From: Sepiola atlantica
Lineage: Eukaryota > Mollusca > Cephalopoda > Sepiida > Sepiolidae
Assembly (NCBI GenBank): GCA_963556195.1
Contig: OY744533.1
Coordinates: 51,469,808-51,533,807, forward strand
Direction: 5' to 3'
Length of the DNA stretch: 64,000 bases
Shown piece by piece: positions 11,508 through 23,439 of the stretch. Numbering within the stretch: position 1 is the stretch's first letter; each line of letters opens with the position of its first letter. Both the position numbers and the translations under genes were made by a program. The notes under the pieces were generated by a model, which searched no databases, had not been told where the DNA came from, and saw only the letters and a list, made by a program, of their open reading frames with translations.

Positions 11508-11542
<35 letters not shown>
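11508..11542. repeat. (TA)n microsatellite
   Basis: TA dinucleotide tract next to the repeat that carries the hammerhead at 11670-11704. Confidence 0.95.
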
Positions 11543-11549
<7 letters not shown>

Positions 11550-11669
11550 TTTTCGTGGTACAAAATTTAATAACGGCGAGGAATTCAGACGTTTGGGACA
11601 TTTTTTTTTGGGGTAGAATGAAATTGAACAAGTATAAAAACGAGAGAAAATTTTAAAAATTAATGAATG

Positions 11670-11704
11670 TACTAAGCCGGCTTTCGTCCACACTCATCAG
11701 AGTA
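11670..11704 (-). ncRNA. Compact hammerhead ribozyme, complete core
   Basis: The 35 nt of the - strand read, in order: TACT (stem I), CTGATGA, GTGTGGAC (stem II GU/AC with a GUGG loop), GAAA, GCC-GGC (loopless stem III closed by A15.1-U16.1), T (H17) and AGTA (stem I). All conserved core bases are present and TACT pairs with AGTA. The cleavage triplet would be CUU. The self-complementary AGCCGGCU stem III implies action as a dimer, as known for the small-stem-III hammerheads of Penelope-like elements and related retrozymes. Element membership is inferred. Confidence 0.7.
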
Positions 11705-11798
11705 TTAACGTGGAAGCAATTAAATACGACTAAAAACTTAAAAGAAATTAATAATGAAAACTAGTGACAAGTTTGGGAGAGAGAAAAAAAAAAAATAT

Positions 11799-11856
11799 GG
11801 GGAGGAGGGTCACAAGTTGATCACATTAATGTGATCAACTTGTGACCCTCCTCCCC
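11799..11856. repeat. 58-bp perfect palindrome
   Basis: Two 29-bp arms with no spacer, centred between 11827 and 11828 (arm ends GGGGAGGAGGGTCACAAGTT). It lies about 100 bp from the hammerhead at 11670-11704 and may be a junction of two inverted copies of that repeat. Confidence 0.9.
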
Positions 11857-11910
11857 AGCCCATCTGGATGAAACCGCGGTACGTTTCTGAATTATGTAAC
11901 ATAATTTAAA

Positions 11911-11916
<6 letters not shown>

Positions 11917-11970
<54 letters not shown>
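11917..11970. repeat. (TA)n microsatellite
   Basis: About 27 TA units. Confidence 0.95.
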
Positions 11971-11973
<3 letters not shown>

Positions 11974-12479
11974 GTCACTGTCCACATAGATGATTCACGA
12001 TCCGAATGATCACAGATTATCTATGTTCTCTGTTTTAATGGCTGTGATCTTTTTGTTACTTCATCATTTCAGACATCATAAAGACTCTTCCTGGTGTCTT
12101 CCAGTCCATTTTTAATGGATAACGTCATCCATTTACAACGTTTGTGCATGGAGACAAACAAACATGAAAGAGTTTTAGTAGTATATTAGACCATCCATAT
12201 CTAAAATGTTTGGTAAAAGCGAAACAGTCTACTCAATGACAGCTTCCGGTTTTTAATTCGGAAATTGACAAGCGGTGTTTATCAAAAAACAGTCCCTTAT
12301 CATTTTCGTCCACTCAGTTTGGCGGAATTTTTAATGTCACTAGTTTGAACATTTGGGAATCAGTCATGGACAAATAAAAAACAATTTCTTAGGGAATATT
12401 CTGTATTGGATACGCTACTACTATGATGGTTGATATATTTAGATTTTGTTACATTTCTATTTCTAAAAAAGAGTACTCA

Positions 12480-12665
12480 AAAAATATTTTTAATATAAAC
12501 TATGTAAAAAGTATTTTCAAACAAAAGACATTCCAGTTATAAAAAAAAATAGTAAATAAACTATTTAAAAAGTATTTTCAAACAAAAAACATTCCAGTTA
12601 TAAAAAAAAAATAGTAAATAAACTATTTAAAAATATTTTCAAACCCCCAAAAAACAATTATAAAA
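12480..12665 (+). repeat. Tandem repeat of about 62-65 bp
   Basis: Three diverging units containing AGTAAATAAACTATTTAAAA and TTTTCAAACAAAAAACATTCC. Confidence 0.75.
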
Positions 12666-12971
12666 AAGTTTTATTTAATCATTTATAAAAAAAAACATTC
12701 CAATTATAAAAAAATGTTGAAGTCGATTATTTGTAATAAAAAAAATACAAAATTTTCAATTATAAAAAGCAGTTTTATTTTCTTATACGTTAATATAATT
12801 TTTTTAAAAATAGTGAAACCAAATTATTAATTACCCCCCCCCCCCCCCCCATACATCTGACCTAAAATATAATGGGTAACAGTTTTCTGATAAACACCAC
12901 TTGTCAATTTCTGAATTAAAACGAGAAGCCATCATCAAGTAGACTGTTTCTCTTTTACCAAAATTTATCTA

Positions 12972-12972
<1 letters not shown>

Positions 12973-13006
<34 letters not shown>
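12973..13006. repeat. (TA)n microsatellite
   Basis: TA tract; 12834-12850 is a 17-base C run just before it. Confidence 0.9.
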
Positions 13007-13009
<3 letters not shown>

Positions 13010-13011
<2 letters not shown>

Positions 13012-14285
13012 GAAGATCAGATCCTTTTATTAGAACAGAATTAAGTATCTAGTCTGTAGAAATAAAGCTATCGAAAAACAGACTGACTTTACTTTATTGT
13101 ATAGAATATAAATTAGAAACAATTTTAGATGATATTGCAGCAATAATGTGTCATTTGTTTATACTGACGAATCATTTAAAACAGAAAATGATACAATCCC
13201 AAATCGTGTATCGTCAAAGTCTGAAGATATTTCTAAGAAAACATCTGAAAGAAGATATAATTTTGATTTTTGTCACACGTCCAAGTGGTTGCTTCACTGA
13301 TGAAAAAAATACTTGCTTCATTATAATCAGGGTTGCAAAGTCATAATAGGAGAAAGTTGAAGTATTTGGAATGAGTTGGCATTGGAATTGTAAGAATGCT
13401 AGGAGCTGGAGTCGGATTTTTTTTATCTTTGAAGAATCAACAGACTGTCTGAGTATTGGAAAACTTTAAAATAAGGAATGGAGTCGAATATTTTAGAATT
13501 CTAGGAGCCTGAGTCTGATATTTTTTGTAAAAGTTTTTTCTATCAACTTGCAAGTCTAACGACAAATGAAAGTGAAGCCACTGTGGATTTGAATTGGAAG
13601 AGCATCGATTTGGTATTTTTTTCAAACTTTTGCATTTTAGTGTCCTGGGGATTTGGAAATATATTTTGGAAAATTCTAAACAATGTTTTAAAATACATCA
13701 GACTTGTTAACTTAATTTTAGTTTAATTCTGCTACTTTTGGGGCGAAACTTGTGAACAATCGCTAACATTTTTTATATTTCAAAACATTTCTTCAGTTCG
13801 CTATCGATTAGCTAGTAAAGATCACTATTATCGAAAAAGAATATTAAAAAAAAAATTCTTTATAGAAAGAGGAGGGTTAGTTTTCAACCTCAATTAATGG
13901 TACAAAAAATGAATCGCATACTCTCTCCGGAGAGATTCGCCACATGATTGTGAACAGAACTTCTGCCCAGGAGGCGATTGTTTATATTGAAGTACTTGCT
14001 AAAGGCTGAAGCTGCCTTTAGCAAGTACTGTTTTCTTTTTTTTTTTTTTTTTTTTTTTTTTTGCAAAATCAAATCCTGCCCTTTTAACCCATTGTTTCCA
14101 ATCCTCTTATAGTATTGTTCTACATCCGATCGACAATCTCATTGACCTTATCCTTGAGTTGCCTTTGGGCCTTGATAAGCAGTGACTCATTAATATATAT
14201 AAAAAAATATACAGCACCTACGATTCCTAGATGATCACTTATTTGGTACTAGCCAGGCACAACGTTCATGATACAATGAGCTTTT
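13010..14285. other. No gene seen; one short hairpin
   Basis: AT-rich, no coding potential. 13991-14029 forms a 16-bp perfect hairpin (AGTACTTGCTAAAGGC) with a 7-nt loop, followed by a T run that ends at 14062. Confidence 0.6.
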
Positions 14286-14590
14286 ATTTACAGACCGGGG
14301 AGAGGGCGTGATTAGTCTAATGGATACGGTTGCATACCATGGAATTGGTAAAGCTGAGTTCAAATGTTGGATCCATGAAGTTTAATTATGCACTGATTCA
14401 GTTTGGAAAAGTATGAATCCCTAATTTCACCCAGATTTGGGTAAAATAGTAACTTATGTCCAACTAATTGTATACAATTGTTGACAATAAGTATTGGTTT
14501 TAGTATTAAATGACTGAAAAGCGGTTGATATGTTGTAAAACAGACCAACCAAATCACCATAAAGATGATAAAAACACAAGCGTACATATT
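14286..14590 (+). mobile_element. tRNA-derived SINE (family D), near full length
   Basis: The head reads GTGATTAGTCTAATGGATAC (box-A-like) and GAGTTCAAATG (box-B-like). The body contains TTATGCACTGATTCAG and CAACTAATTGTATACAATTG, and the tail reads GGTTGATATGTTGTAAAAC. Head, body and tail recur separately at 37018-37150, 16463-16640 and 7283-7512. Confidence 0.65.
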
Positions 14591-14739
14591 TTGAGCGACA
14601 TTTTTGCTATATCATCCCCCCCCCCCGACTCTCTATTTGGGAGCAAAGCAAAAACAAAACAAAAAAAAGCTAGAAAATTACAAAATATAATAAAACTAGA
14701 AAAATACCCTTCTCACAAACGATAAAATTAATTCTCCAA

Positions 14740-15410
14740 ACTGAACCCCACTTTTATGTCCGTCTATAAAGATTAGAATAAAAAATATAATGATACTATA
14801 TTCCAATTTTGATCAAAATCAGTTACATGATTTTGATTCTAGAAAATATCTAAAATTTAAAGTTTAAGCTAAGAGTCTTAAGAAGAAATTGAAATTCAGG
14901 GAATCTTGCTTAATTGGTGTCCAATGACTATGGATCAAATTCAATGCAAATCTGAAATATTTGAATTTTAAAATGAGGGGTTGTGCCCATAATATACCCT
15001 TTAAAACCCTTCAAAATACTCCAAAGAAAACTGAAATTTGGGGATATTCAATTGATGTGTAAAACATAGTTATAATTTTACAAAAATCAGAGGCATCTGA
15101 ATTTTCACAAAGGGCTTCCACCTACTTACATGTATATATATATATATATATGATCTGCATTGCTATCAGCCTTCATAAATACCCACTTATATACATATAT
15201 TTTTTCTTATGTATACGATTCATGCCTAAACTAATTAACAAATTATTATGGAATATGTATTGTAGGCACATTATTAGCATGCCCCCTAAACTATGTGTAT
15301 ATGTTATATATATATATAAATAAAGATTTACTCTTAAAATAATTAACCGATCATTATGAATTATGGAATATATATTCAAGGCAACACGGTGAGTAACATG
15401 GGCATATTAT
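14740..15410 (-). repeat. Family A repeat copy with the empty TTAA site
   Basis: Aligns in order with 43990-44925: TTTTGATCAAAATC, GGAATCTTGCTTAATTGGTG and ATTTTCACAAAGGGCTTCCA. At 14878-14881 a single TTAA occupies the position where the other copy carries a 220-bp insert. A (TA)n run lies at 15131-15150. Confidence 0.75.
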
Positions 15411-15739
15411 TAAAGAAAAATTTCAACTTAAAACTAATGCTATATTCATTGCTCATACCTGTCCTGGGGAGGGGTATTCTGCTAGTAACTTTATATAGAG
15501 ATAAGGATTTAATCCAGGGTCATTTTATAATGTACACAGATAGACACCTCCACAAAAAATAAATGAAGTCTGTTTGTCTTGAGATCTTAGGATGTCTAAC
15601 CACCTTTGTTTGCGGCCAACCTCGCTGCCTTTTTCCAGGGGCCTCCATACTTATCTCATTTTCAGTATGGTATTGTTATTTGTGTACATTATATATCCGT
15701 ACCAGCACAAACGATTTTCCCTCATTTTCTCTTAGATCG

Positions 15740-15905
15740 ACCTAACTTTGAACATGATTGAGTCTGGTCATACCGGAAGTCAAACACAACATCTTTGTCT
15801 CCCTGCCCAATAGTCTTTTTTCTGCTTTCTTCGTCGACTGCAAACACTTGGAGCCGTACAAAGCAACTGGAAAAGTTTGATACATCAATATTTTACATTC
15901 ATTGA
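15740..15905 (-). pseudogene. RTE-type LINE reverse transcriptase fragment
   Basis: The - strand reads PVALYGSKCLQSTKKAEKR and, a little later, LTSGMTRLNHVQS. RTE/BovB-type polymerases have a YGxExWxLTKxxExRL segment followed by WTxGxTRLDHV near the C-terminus. Only this piece remains. Assigned from motif memory. Confidence 0.45.
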
Positions 15906-15914
15906 TATTTTTGG

Positions 15915-16440
15915 GGTTAAGATTTAGGAGTAGATGGAATAAGTTCAGGAAACTTGTGCCATTACTAACCAGCAGAGCATTACTACTGTCGATCAAGGGA
16001 AAAGTCTATCAGGCATGTGTACAAAGTGTGATGATGTATGGAAGTGAAACCTGGCTAGTGAGGGTTAAGGATATGTGTTGCATGGATGGAAATGATATGA
16101 GAATAATACAATGGACTTGTAATGTGAATCTTAAATACAGGCTTAGTTCTGATGACCTCAGAGGAAGAGTAAATCTGGACAGTATAGGAAATGTGTGCAG
16201 AACAAGAATTATATGGTATGACCACGTTGTAAGAATGGATGAAAGTGCTTAGGTTAGATGTAGAACAGTTGAGGGTAGGAGTCAATTGGCACAGAAAGAG
16301 TAAGAGAAACATGGGAAGAAGTGATAACAGTGGATTTGACAGAAAGAGGGATAAATAAAGACCTGGTCAGAGATAAGTTCGTTTGGAAGTCAATTTCTAA
16401 AAGTTATTCAATATATGCCAGCAGATGTTAAACCAAATGA
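15915..16440 (+). pseudogene. LINE (endonuclease/RT type) C-terminal relic
   Basis: The frame 15902-16252 reads GKVYQACVQSVMMYGSETW, then IIQWTCNVNLKYRLSSDDL and RTRIIWYDHVVRMDESA. This is the usual C-terminal stretch after the RT domain (YGSETW, MxRWxCxxxLKDR, RxRWxGHVxRM) in one group of animal non-LTR elements. The ORF ends early at a stop; further 3' sequence GGAAGTCAATTTCTAAAAG is shared with 29590. Sister relics are at 20370, 23440, 29185 and 37768 (-). Confidence 0.7.
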
Positions 16441-16462
16441 ATTCCATCGTGGATTCTTGAAT

Positions 16463-16640
16463 CAGCTATTGTGATCATTTATGCACAAATTGGGGAATGG
16501 TATGAACCTGCAATTTCCCTATGAGCAACATAGCAACTTGTGTTCAATTGATCATATAATATGAATTGTTTATAGTCGGCATTAAATAATCTAAATAGGG
16601 TTGATTTGCTGTAAAGCAGACAAACCAAACCCTCTTAAAT
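16463..16640 (+). mobile_element. SINE family D, 5'-truncated copy
   Basis: Starts at TTTATGCACAAATTGGG and ends with GGGTTGATTTGCTGTAAAGC, in the same order as 14286-14590. The tRNA-like head is missing. Confidence 0.6.
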
Positions 16641-16847
16641 TCGTCCTTGTACCATACCTGTTCTTGTTGAAGGGGAGAAAGATGCAAGTGAAAATTAGTA
16701 AATTCAGTATGTATGAATCGGCATGGTACGACTTTGACCGGCTCGATTCTGTTGTTTGCATTGGTTTCCATCGATCTTTCTAGAATCAAGTATTTATGTG
16801 AGGGACCACGTGAAGGTTGCCAACATCCATAGTGAAATTGGTGTTTT

Positions 16848-16912
16848 TGAAACCGATAGGATTCGAACTTGGCATGTCCAGGTCTTCGGCTCACATCGGT
16901 TATTTACTTCAC
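16848..16912 (-). mobile_element. tRNA-like SINE head
   Basis: On the - strand AAGTTCGAATCCTATCGG is a good box B, preceded by GTGAGCCGAAGACC. Body not resolved. Confidence 0.35.
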
Positions 16913-17122
16913 CACCATCACCTCCACCAAAAGTGAAAATTAAGATGGCTTTTATTTACATTTTTGTTATTTTCACACTATTTTTTTTATTCAGGAAGGC
17001 TCTTATTATTCGTACCGTAATTAATTATTAATCGACTAAACTCCATCGATAGAGTCCGTAATCTCTTTTGTGTTTTGTCCTCTGCTCCAACCATTGAGCT
17101 ACTGTGATAGTTCAATTTTCTC

Positions 17123-19058
17123 TTATCATCACAATCGTTATCAGTAACATCATCACAATCGTTATCAGTAACATCATCACAATCGTTATCAGTAACATCA
17201 TCACAATCGTTATCAGTAACATCATCACAATCGTTATCAGTAACATCATCACAATCGTTATCAGTAACATCATCACCATCGTTATCAGTAACATCATCAC
17301 CATCACTATCAGTAACATCATCACCATCACTATTAGTAACATCATCACCATCACTATTAGTAACATCATCACCATCACTATTAGTAACATCATCACCATC
17401 ACTAACATCATCACTATCAGTAACATCATCACCATCACTATCAGTAACATCATCACCATCACTATTAGTAACATCATCACCATCACTATTAGTAACATCA
17501 TCATCACCATCACTATTAGTAACATCATCATCACCATCACTATTAGTAACATCACCATCACTATTAGTAACATCATCATCACCATCACTATTAGTAACAT
17601 CATCATCACCATCACTATTATTAACATCATCATCACCATCACTATTATTAACATCATCATCACCATCACTATTAGTAACATCATCACCATCACTATTAGT
17701 AACATCATCATCACCATCACTATTAGTAACATCATCACCATCACTATTAGTAACATCACCATCACCATCACTATTAGTAACATCACCATCACTATTAGTA
17801 ACATCATCATCACCATCACTATTAGTAACATCATCATCACTATTAGTAACATCATCATCACCATTAGTAACATCATCATCATCATCACTATTAGTAACAT
17901 CATCATCACTATTAGTAACATCACCATCACTATTAGTAACATCATCATCACCATCACTATTAGTAACATCATCATCACCATCACTATTATTAACATCATC
18001 ATCACCATCACTATTATTAACATCATCATCACCATCACTATTATTAACATCATCATCACCATCACTATTATTAACATCATCACCATCACTATTATTAACA
18101 TCATCACCATCACTATTAGTAACATCATCACCATCACTATTAGTAACATCACCATCACTATTAGTAACATCATCATCACCATCACTATTAGTAACATCAT
18201 CATCACCATTAGTAACATCATCATCACCATCACTATTAGTAACATCATCATCACCATCACTATTAGTAACATCATCATCACCATCACTATTAGTAACATC
18301 ATCATCACCATCACTATTAGTAACATCATCATCACCATCACTATTAGTAACATCACCATCACCATCACTATTAGTAACATCACCATCACCATCACTATTA
18401 GTAACATCACCATCACCATTAGTAACATCATCATCACCATCACTATTAGTAACATCATCATCACCATCACTATTAGTAACATCATCATCACCATCACTAT
18501 TAGTAACATCATCATCATCACCATCACTATTAGTAACATCATCATCATCACCATCACTATTAGTAACATCACCATCACTATTAGTAACATCATCATCACC
18601 ATCACTATTAGTAACATCATCATCACCATCACTATTAGTAACATCATCATCACCATCACTATTAGTAACATCACCATCACTATTAGTAACATCATCATCA
18701 CTATCACTATTAGTAACATCATCATCACCATCACTATTAGTAACATCATCATCACCATCACTATTAGTAACATCATCATCACCATCACTATTAGTAACAT
18801 CATCATCACCATCACTATTAGTAACATCTTCATCACCATCACTATTAGTAACATCTTCATCACCATCACTATTAGTAACATCTTCATCACCATCACTATT
18901 AGTAACATCTTCATCACCATCACTATTAGTAACATCTTCATCACCATCACTATTAGTAACATCTTCATCACCATCACTATTAGTAGCATCTTCATCACTA
19001 TTAGTAACATCTTCATCATTACTATTAACATCATTGTTATCATCATCATTATCATTGA
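17123..19058. repeat. 1.9-kb satellite of 21/24/27-bp ATC-based units
   Basis: Roughly eighty head-to-tail units built as (ATC)n-ACC-ATC-ACTATTAGTAAC. The left end is homogeneous 24-bp units with ACAATCGTTATCAGTAAC; the middle mixes 21-, 24- and 27-bp units; the right end is 27-bp units with ATCTTCATC. Nearly all length changes are multiples of three, so both strands stay open for about 650 codons (TISNII-type on +, MLLIVMVM-type on -). Low complexity, no signal or domain and no splice context make coding unlikely. I call it a satellite, not a gene. Confidence 0.9.
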
Positions 19059-19269
19059 GTAGCTATTCTCTTCCTAAAGCTATATATTTATAGTTTGCCT
19101 ATTCTTCTACTCAACTCTATTATGTTGTGTGAGTCCGTCTAGTAGAGTAGGTGGAAGTGATAGGCATTTGAAGGGGTGGGGAGCATTGGCTGTTTCCCAA
19201 TCTCCACAAGAGGAGGATGACTCATTTTCATCAAAGCACAATCAATGCTTGTTTATATTCTGGAAAAAA

Positions 19270-19735
19270 AAAAAGAAAAAGGAGACTTTTTTTATACTGG
19301 TTTACATTTCTCATTCTTCAAAAAAAAAAATACTGAGATTAATATTTTTTATTGGATATTTTTCTTCATCTATCAATCGTTGTTTTTTTTTTATTTTAAA
19401 GATACATTCAAGAATGTAGATAAGAGGCACTGTCTGTCCGTCCATTCGTCAATTGGTCTGTCGCTCTGTGCAGGTTGAGCGGACGCTATTAAAAATGTCC
19501 CATATTTTTGGTTACTTATTTTTGTGTTTAATTTTTATTTTAATACTTTTTAAAAACGTATTTTTACTTTTTAGTCAAAACTAGTGTACATCCTCCATCA
19601 AAAATAATGGGGAAAAATTATCCTTCGCCAGTGTTCGTATGCATATTCATATGAAATAACATTTGAATTTGTGAAGTTAAAAAAAGAAACAAGAGAGAAA
19701 GCAAACTGGAAAGTTTTTGAAAATAAAAAGGGAAA
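19270..19735. other. No gene seen
   Basis: A/T runs at 19264-19281, 19320-19330 and 19384-19393; 19590-19640 resembles the family A 5' segment at 4430-4500. Confidence 0.5.
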
Positions 19736-20150
19736 AAAACGTTCCAATATTTTATGCCATCTTTCTAATCTCATGCTAGACAATTGTTTTTTTGTTTGAT
19801 TTTTTGTTTGTTTCTTTGTTTTTATTATATTATTCCAGTTATTTCCTAGCCGATATCGATCATCAGTGTAAACGTGAATAATGCACATGTTAATTTTTTA
19901 AATATTTTATTTTGAGTTAAAGTAAAAAAAAAAATATTTTCGTTTGATAGGGTGGCCATGTAGATAAGCGTTCGCCTTCAATTCCAATATTTGATGCCAT
20001 CTTTCAGGGTTTGAATCTCAGACTAGACAATTGTTTCTTGTTTTTTTTTTTTGCTATAACACTCCAGTTATTTCCCCACAAACATCATAAACCTGAATAA
20101 TGCACGTGTTTATTTTTTAAAATTTTAGTGATTTAAAGTAAAAAAAAAAA
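19735..20150 (+). mobile_element. Two tandem copies of a tRNA-headed SINE
   Basis: 19948-20150 has a head with GTGGCCATGTAGATAAGCG (box A) and GGGTTTGAATCTC (box B), then CCAGTTATTTCC and GAATAATGCACGTG and an A-rich tail. 19735-19940 repeats CCAGTTATTTCC and GAATAATGCACATG after a truncated head. Confidence 0.6.
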
Positions 20151-20369
20151 AAAAAAAGAAGTTTTTATTTACATTTCAATTGACATGCAGAAGAGAAAGG
20201 TTTGAGAAAACTGCTGTTGACTTGTACTTCGGCTAGTTTTACTATATAACAAGATTCATTTGTTATTAGTGTTGAGGATAAAATCGTCTTTGCTCTCCAC
20301 CAATCAAAAGTTTATTTTCATGGCACATAAAAAAAATAATGATGACATGTATCAAAATTATGTGTGGGA

Positions 20370-20640
20370 GTGTGAAAATGATTAAATGGATCTGCAATGT
20401 GAAATCTGATCAAACCCTACACATTCGGTTAGAGGATTTGTTGAAAGTATGGATGTCTTAAATCGCAGGAAGGTTAGCCGGTCGAGGAAAACTTGGAAGC
20501 AATTGATTAGACAAAACCACACAGCGGGTTTTGGAGACAGTTGAATCTTGAGAACTGGAGAATGAGCCGGTGAAATATCAGAAAACGTCTGACCCCTGAA
20601 CAAAGGGAAAGTGACGTTAAATGAACCGAGAAAGAATATT
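20370..20640 (+). pseudogene. LINE C-terminal relic
   Basis: Reads RMIKWICNVKSDQTLHIRLE-like then degenerates. TTGTTCAGGGGTCAGA-type 3' sequence (here GACCCCTGAACAA) recurs reversed near 58690-58715. Related to, but diverged from, 15915-16440. Confidence 0.45.
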
Positions 20641-20699
20641 AGAGGTTCACGGCATAAAAATCTAAACGACCTGAAGAAGAATAGGAATATTGGATATTC

Positions 20700-21310
20700 T
20701 GATTTTTTATTTAGAGTGGAAGATTTATTTCCAAATTAATTTCAGACAGTGAGGGTTGTCTGAGTTGCTGTTTGCTTTTTAATGTAAGTCTTGTAATACT
20801 TTTTAAATTTTTTAAATAGGATAGGACTGAACTATCGCGAGTTATGAACGAAACAAAAAAAAAACAGGAGTTGTTTCTGATGACCTGAAGTAAAAAAAAA
20901 AAAAAAATTTTAAAACACACCAACCATTGACTTTGCTCTTTTAAAATTTTCTTTGATTTTGGGAGGTCGTTGGACCAAGCACTAGACATAAAAAAATGAC
21001 GCAATGTTAAAAACCTAAAAGAGGTTATAGCGGTTAAAAATTTAATTGAAGACCAACAATTGTGTCTTGCATAAAGAAATAAGACAGGAAGAAAGAAAAG
21101 ATCCCAAACTGGAAAGTTAAAAAATAAAATAAAAAGGAAAGAAAAAAACGTATAAATCAGTACAGAAAGCAGAAAGAAAGAAAACGGTATGGAAATAGAT
21201 TTGTGTCTTCCTTTTCCTCATTCGTGGGGCCAACTATTGTGTGACGGGACGAATATATATTTATTTACAAATAAATACACATTGCTCTTTATTATTGGGT
21301 GGAGAATCAA
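20700..21310 (+). repeat. Family E repeat copy, interrupted
   Basis: TTTATTTAGAGTGGA, GTCTGAGTTGCTGTTTGC and AATAAATACACATTGCTC match 5125-5400 in order, with about 350 bp of extra sequence between the last two blocks. Confidence 0.5.
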
Positions 21311-21965
21311 AACTGCCAGCGAGTGAGTAGAGAATTCAAATGAATCCTCTAAACATGTGGAGTGCCACGAATGATTCAGTGCAGGACTTGGAAAGTATGT
21401 AATGAAAAAGGCGTAGTTAACATAGACATAGCATTTATTAATAGTTTGTCTTAACAAACTATAAAAACCATAAATGAGACGTGCATATGTAGATTACACA
21501 CATCATTAAACACCTCATTCCCATACAGATAAAATGCACAAGTTATCTATTATATAAAAGAAAGTGGTATGTCTGCATGTTCAGCTAAAAATCAAAACTA
21601 TACAAGACACATCAACATCCACAAAGCTTTTATTTATTTTTATTTTATTTTTTACTAATGAGTTACCGCTTAGAAAGACCTGGGGGTCACTCAAGAATAA
21701 GAGATTGTCAGTTGAGCGATGAACAACACCATGAGAGGATTGGAAACTGTGGGTAGAATGAGCAGAATCTGATTATCCAAGGGGGCAGCTCAACAAGTAT
21801 TTGTTAACATTTGATTTAAAGGCATATAGATAGCTGATATATTCTTTTTCACCATTGTTGCGGGCAAAATATAGATAGATTTTTTTATATTCATTCTTTT
21901 GGAGAACAGAATTAGTTAGTGAGATCGACATTTAGAGCGTTTTTGTTTTATTCTATACCAAGTTG

Positions 21966-22019
<54 letters not shown>

Positions 22020-22560
22020 TAAAAAATAAAAAGTTAAACACTTTTTAACTCTTCTACTTGGTTGTCCAGTCCCTTCCCGGGCAACACCAGCTGACCATGC
22101 TAGTTGCTAATAAAGGTAAGATATGTACAAAAGGCAAAAACTTACATTATCCCATAATGTCTTTGTTAGATTACGTGCCTCAGGGCAACATGTTCGGTCA
22201 GTCAACTAGAGAGCAAGAGAGGAAGAATTATAGTCTTAATTCTTGACCATTTTCATTCAAGAGTTACCACCAGATTTGATGTTGGTGATGAGACTTGGAG
22301 ATTCCTTTTATTACCGAAAGGGGCTCTAAACTCTTTCTACAAAGTGGCATAAATCTAGTCTTATCATAATTTTTCTAAAAGGAAGATAATTCTGAAAGTT
22401 CCTACACACCTAAGATTAATAAAATTGATTTTGAAACTGGTATAGCCATGTTGAAATGCCTTTTAATTAATATATTTAAATAGTGAACAACTTATAAAAC
22501 AATTTTATAAAATCATTAGCGAACAACATACATAGCTACAGATCGAGTTTGCACATACAA
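21311..22560. other. No gene seen; (GA)n at 21971-22017
   Basis: A 47-bp GA microsatellite and otherwise AT-rich sequence without recognisable coding signal. Confidence 0.6.
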
Positions 22561-22565
22561 CATGT

Positions 22566-23060
22566 ACAGGGTCCGTCATAAGTAACGATAATATGAGTGC
22601 AAAAAGTTATCTGGCTATGCTACAATAGCAGCTTTTGCCATTATTACAACAGCAGGAGAGTGTAGAGGGTCTGTACTTTCAGCAGGATGGAGTACTAGCC
22701 CATTATGCTGCACTTGTGAGACTGGCTTGATGACAACCGGCCCAGTCAATTGATTGGCAGATGTGAACAGTTTGAGTGGCCGTCTCGTTTGTCAGATTTT
22801 ACCCCTCCCAACTTGTTCTTGTGGGGTGTTCTCAAAGATAAATATTAGTCAGAAAAGGCCCGTAGCATCGTTGAACTTAAGAAACCAATTCGAGCTGCCA
22901 TTGCTAAAGTGTCGTTGAAGCTGTGCACCAAAGTATGCTGCTCAGTCCCTGAGAGATTAGCAGAGAGCATTGGGCTTCATGAAGAGCACACAGAGCTTTT
23001 AATAAGTGTTTTAATAAACATGTTTTATGCTGCAAGAGACTTAGTTTCTATATTGAAGTT
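22566..23060 (+). pseudogene. Decayed mariner-superfamily (DDE_3-type) transposase, C-terminal part
   Basis: Disrupted + strand reading gives FQQDGVLAHYAALVR and, after frameshifts, IDW...RFYPSQLVLVGCSQR. These match in order the FQQDGAPxHxxxxVR, RWIG, RSPDLTPxDFFLWG and LK.KVY landmarks of mariner/IS630-type transposases common in invertebrates. The second catalytic Asp (in QQDG) is visible. Several stops make it inactive. It begins at a possible terminus, ACAGGGTCCGTCATAAGT. Confidence 0.65.
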
Positions 23061-23435
23061 GCATATTTCTTCCATGTTACATTTATAATGTTAAGATTTT
23101 TTTATAGTTACATATCGTGGACTCTATACATCCACATAGAGAACATTCATTAACAGCTTACTCTCTTTTATCCATTAAGAAAACAAAAAGTTAACGTTCT
23201 TTATCCGTCTTAGTGAAGAGTGTATTAAATTGATAGGAGAAAAGCTGGTGTAGCCATGTTGAAAATGGAAAGCCATCGAGTTCTATATGAATCTGGAACA
23301 GTAAAGACTCAAGTAGATTATCTGTTGGTTAGGAAAAAGACAGAAATATCTTGAGTGGTGTGAAAGTAATACCTAGTGAAGAAATTGGTACACAGTATGA
23401 ACTAGTTATTTGTGACTTTAAGTTAAAAGTTTATG
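23061..23435. other. No gene seen
   Basis: Nothing recognisable. Confidence 0.5.
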
Positions 23436-23439
23436 AGGT

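Noticed and set aside
17104..19062. 652- and 647-codon open frames on both strands
   Set aside because: They are the two readings of a satellite whose units are multiples of three and lack stop codons; there is no domain, signal or splice context.
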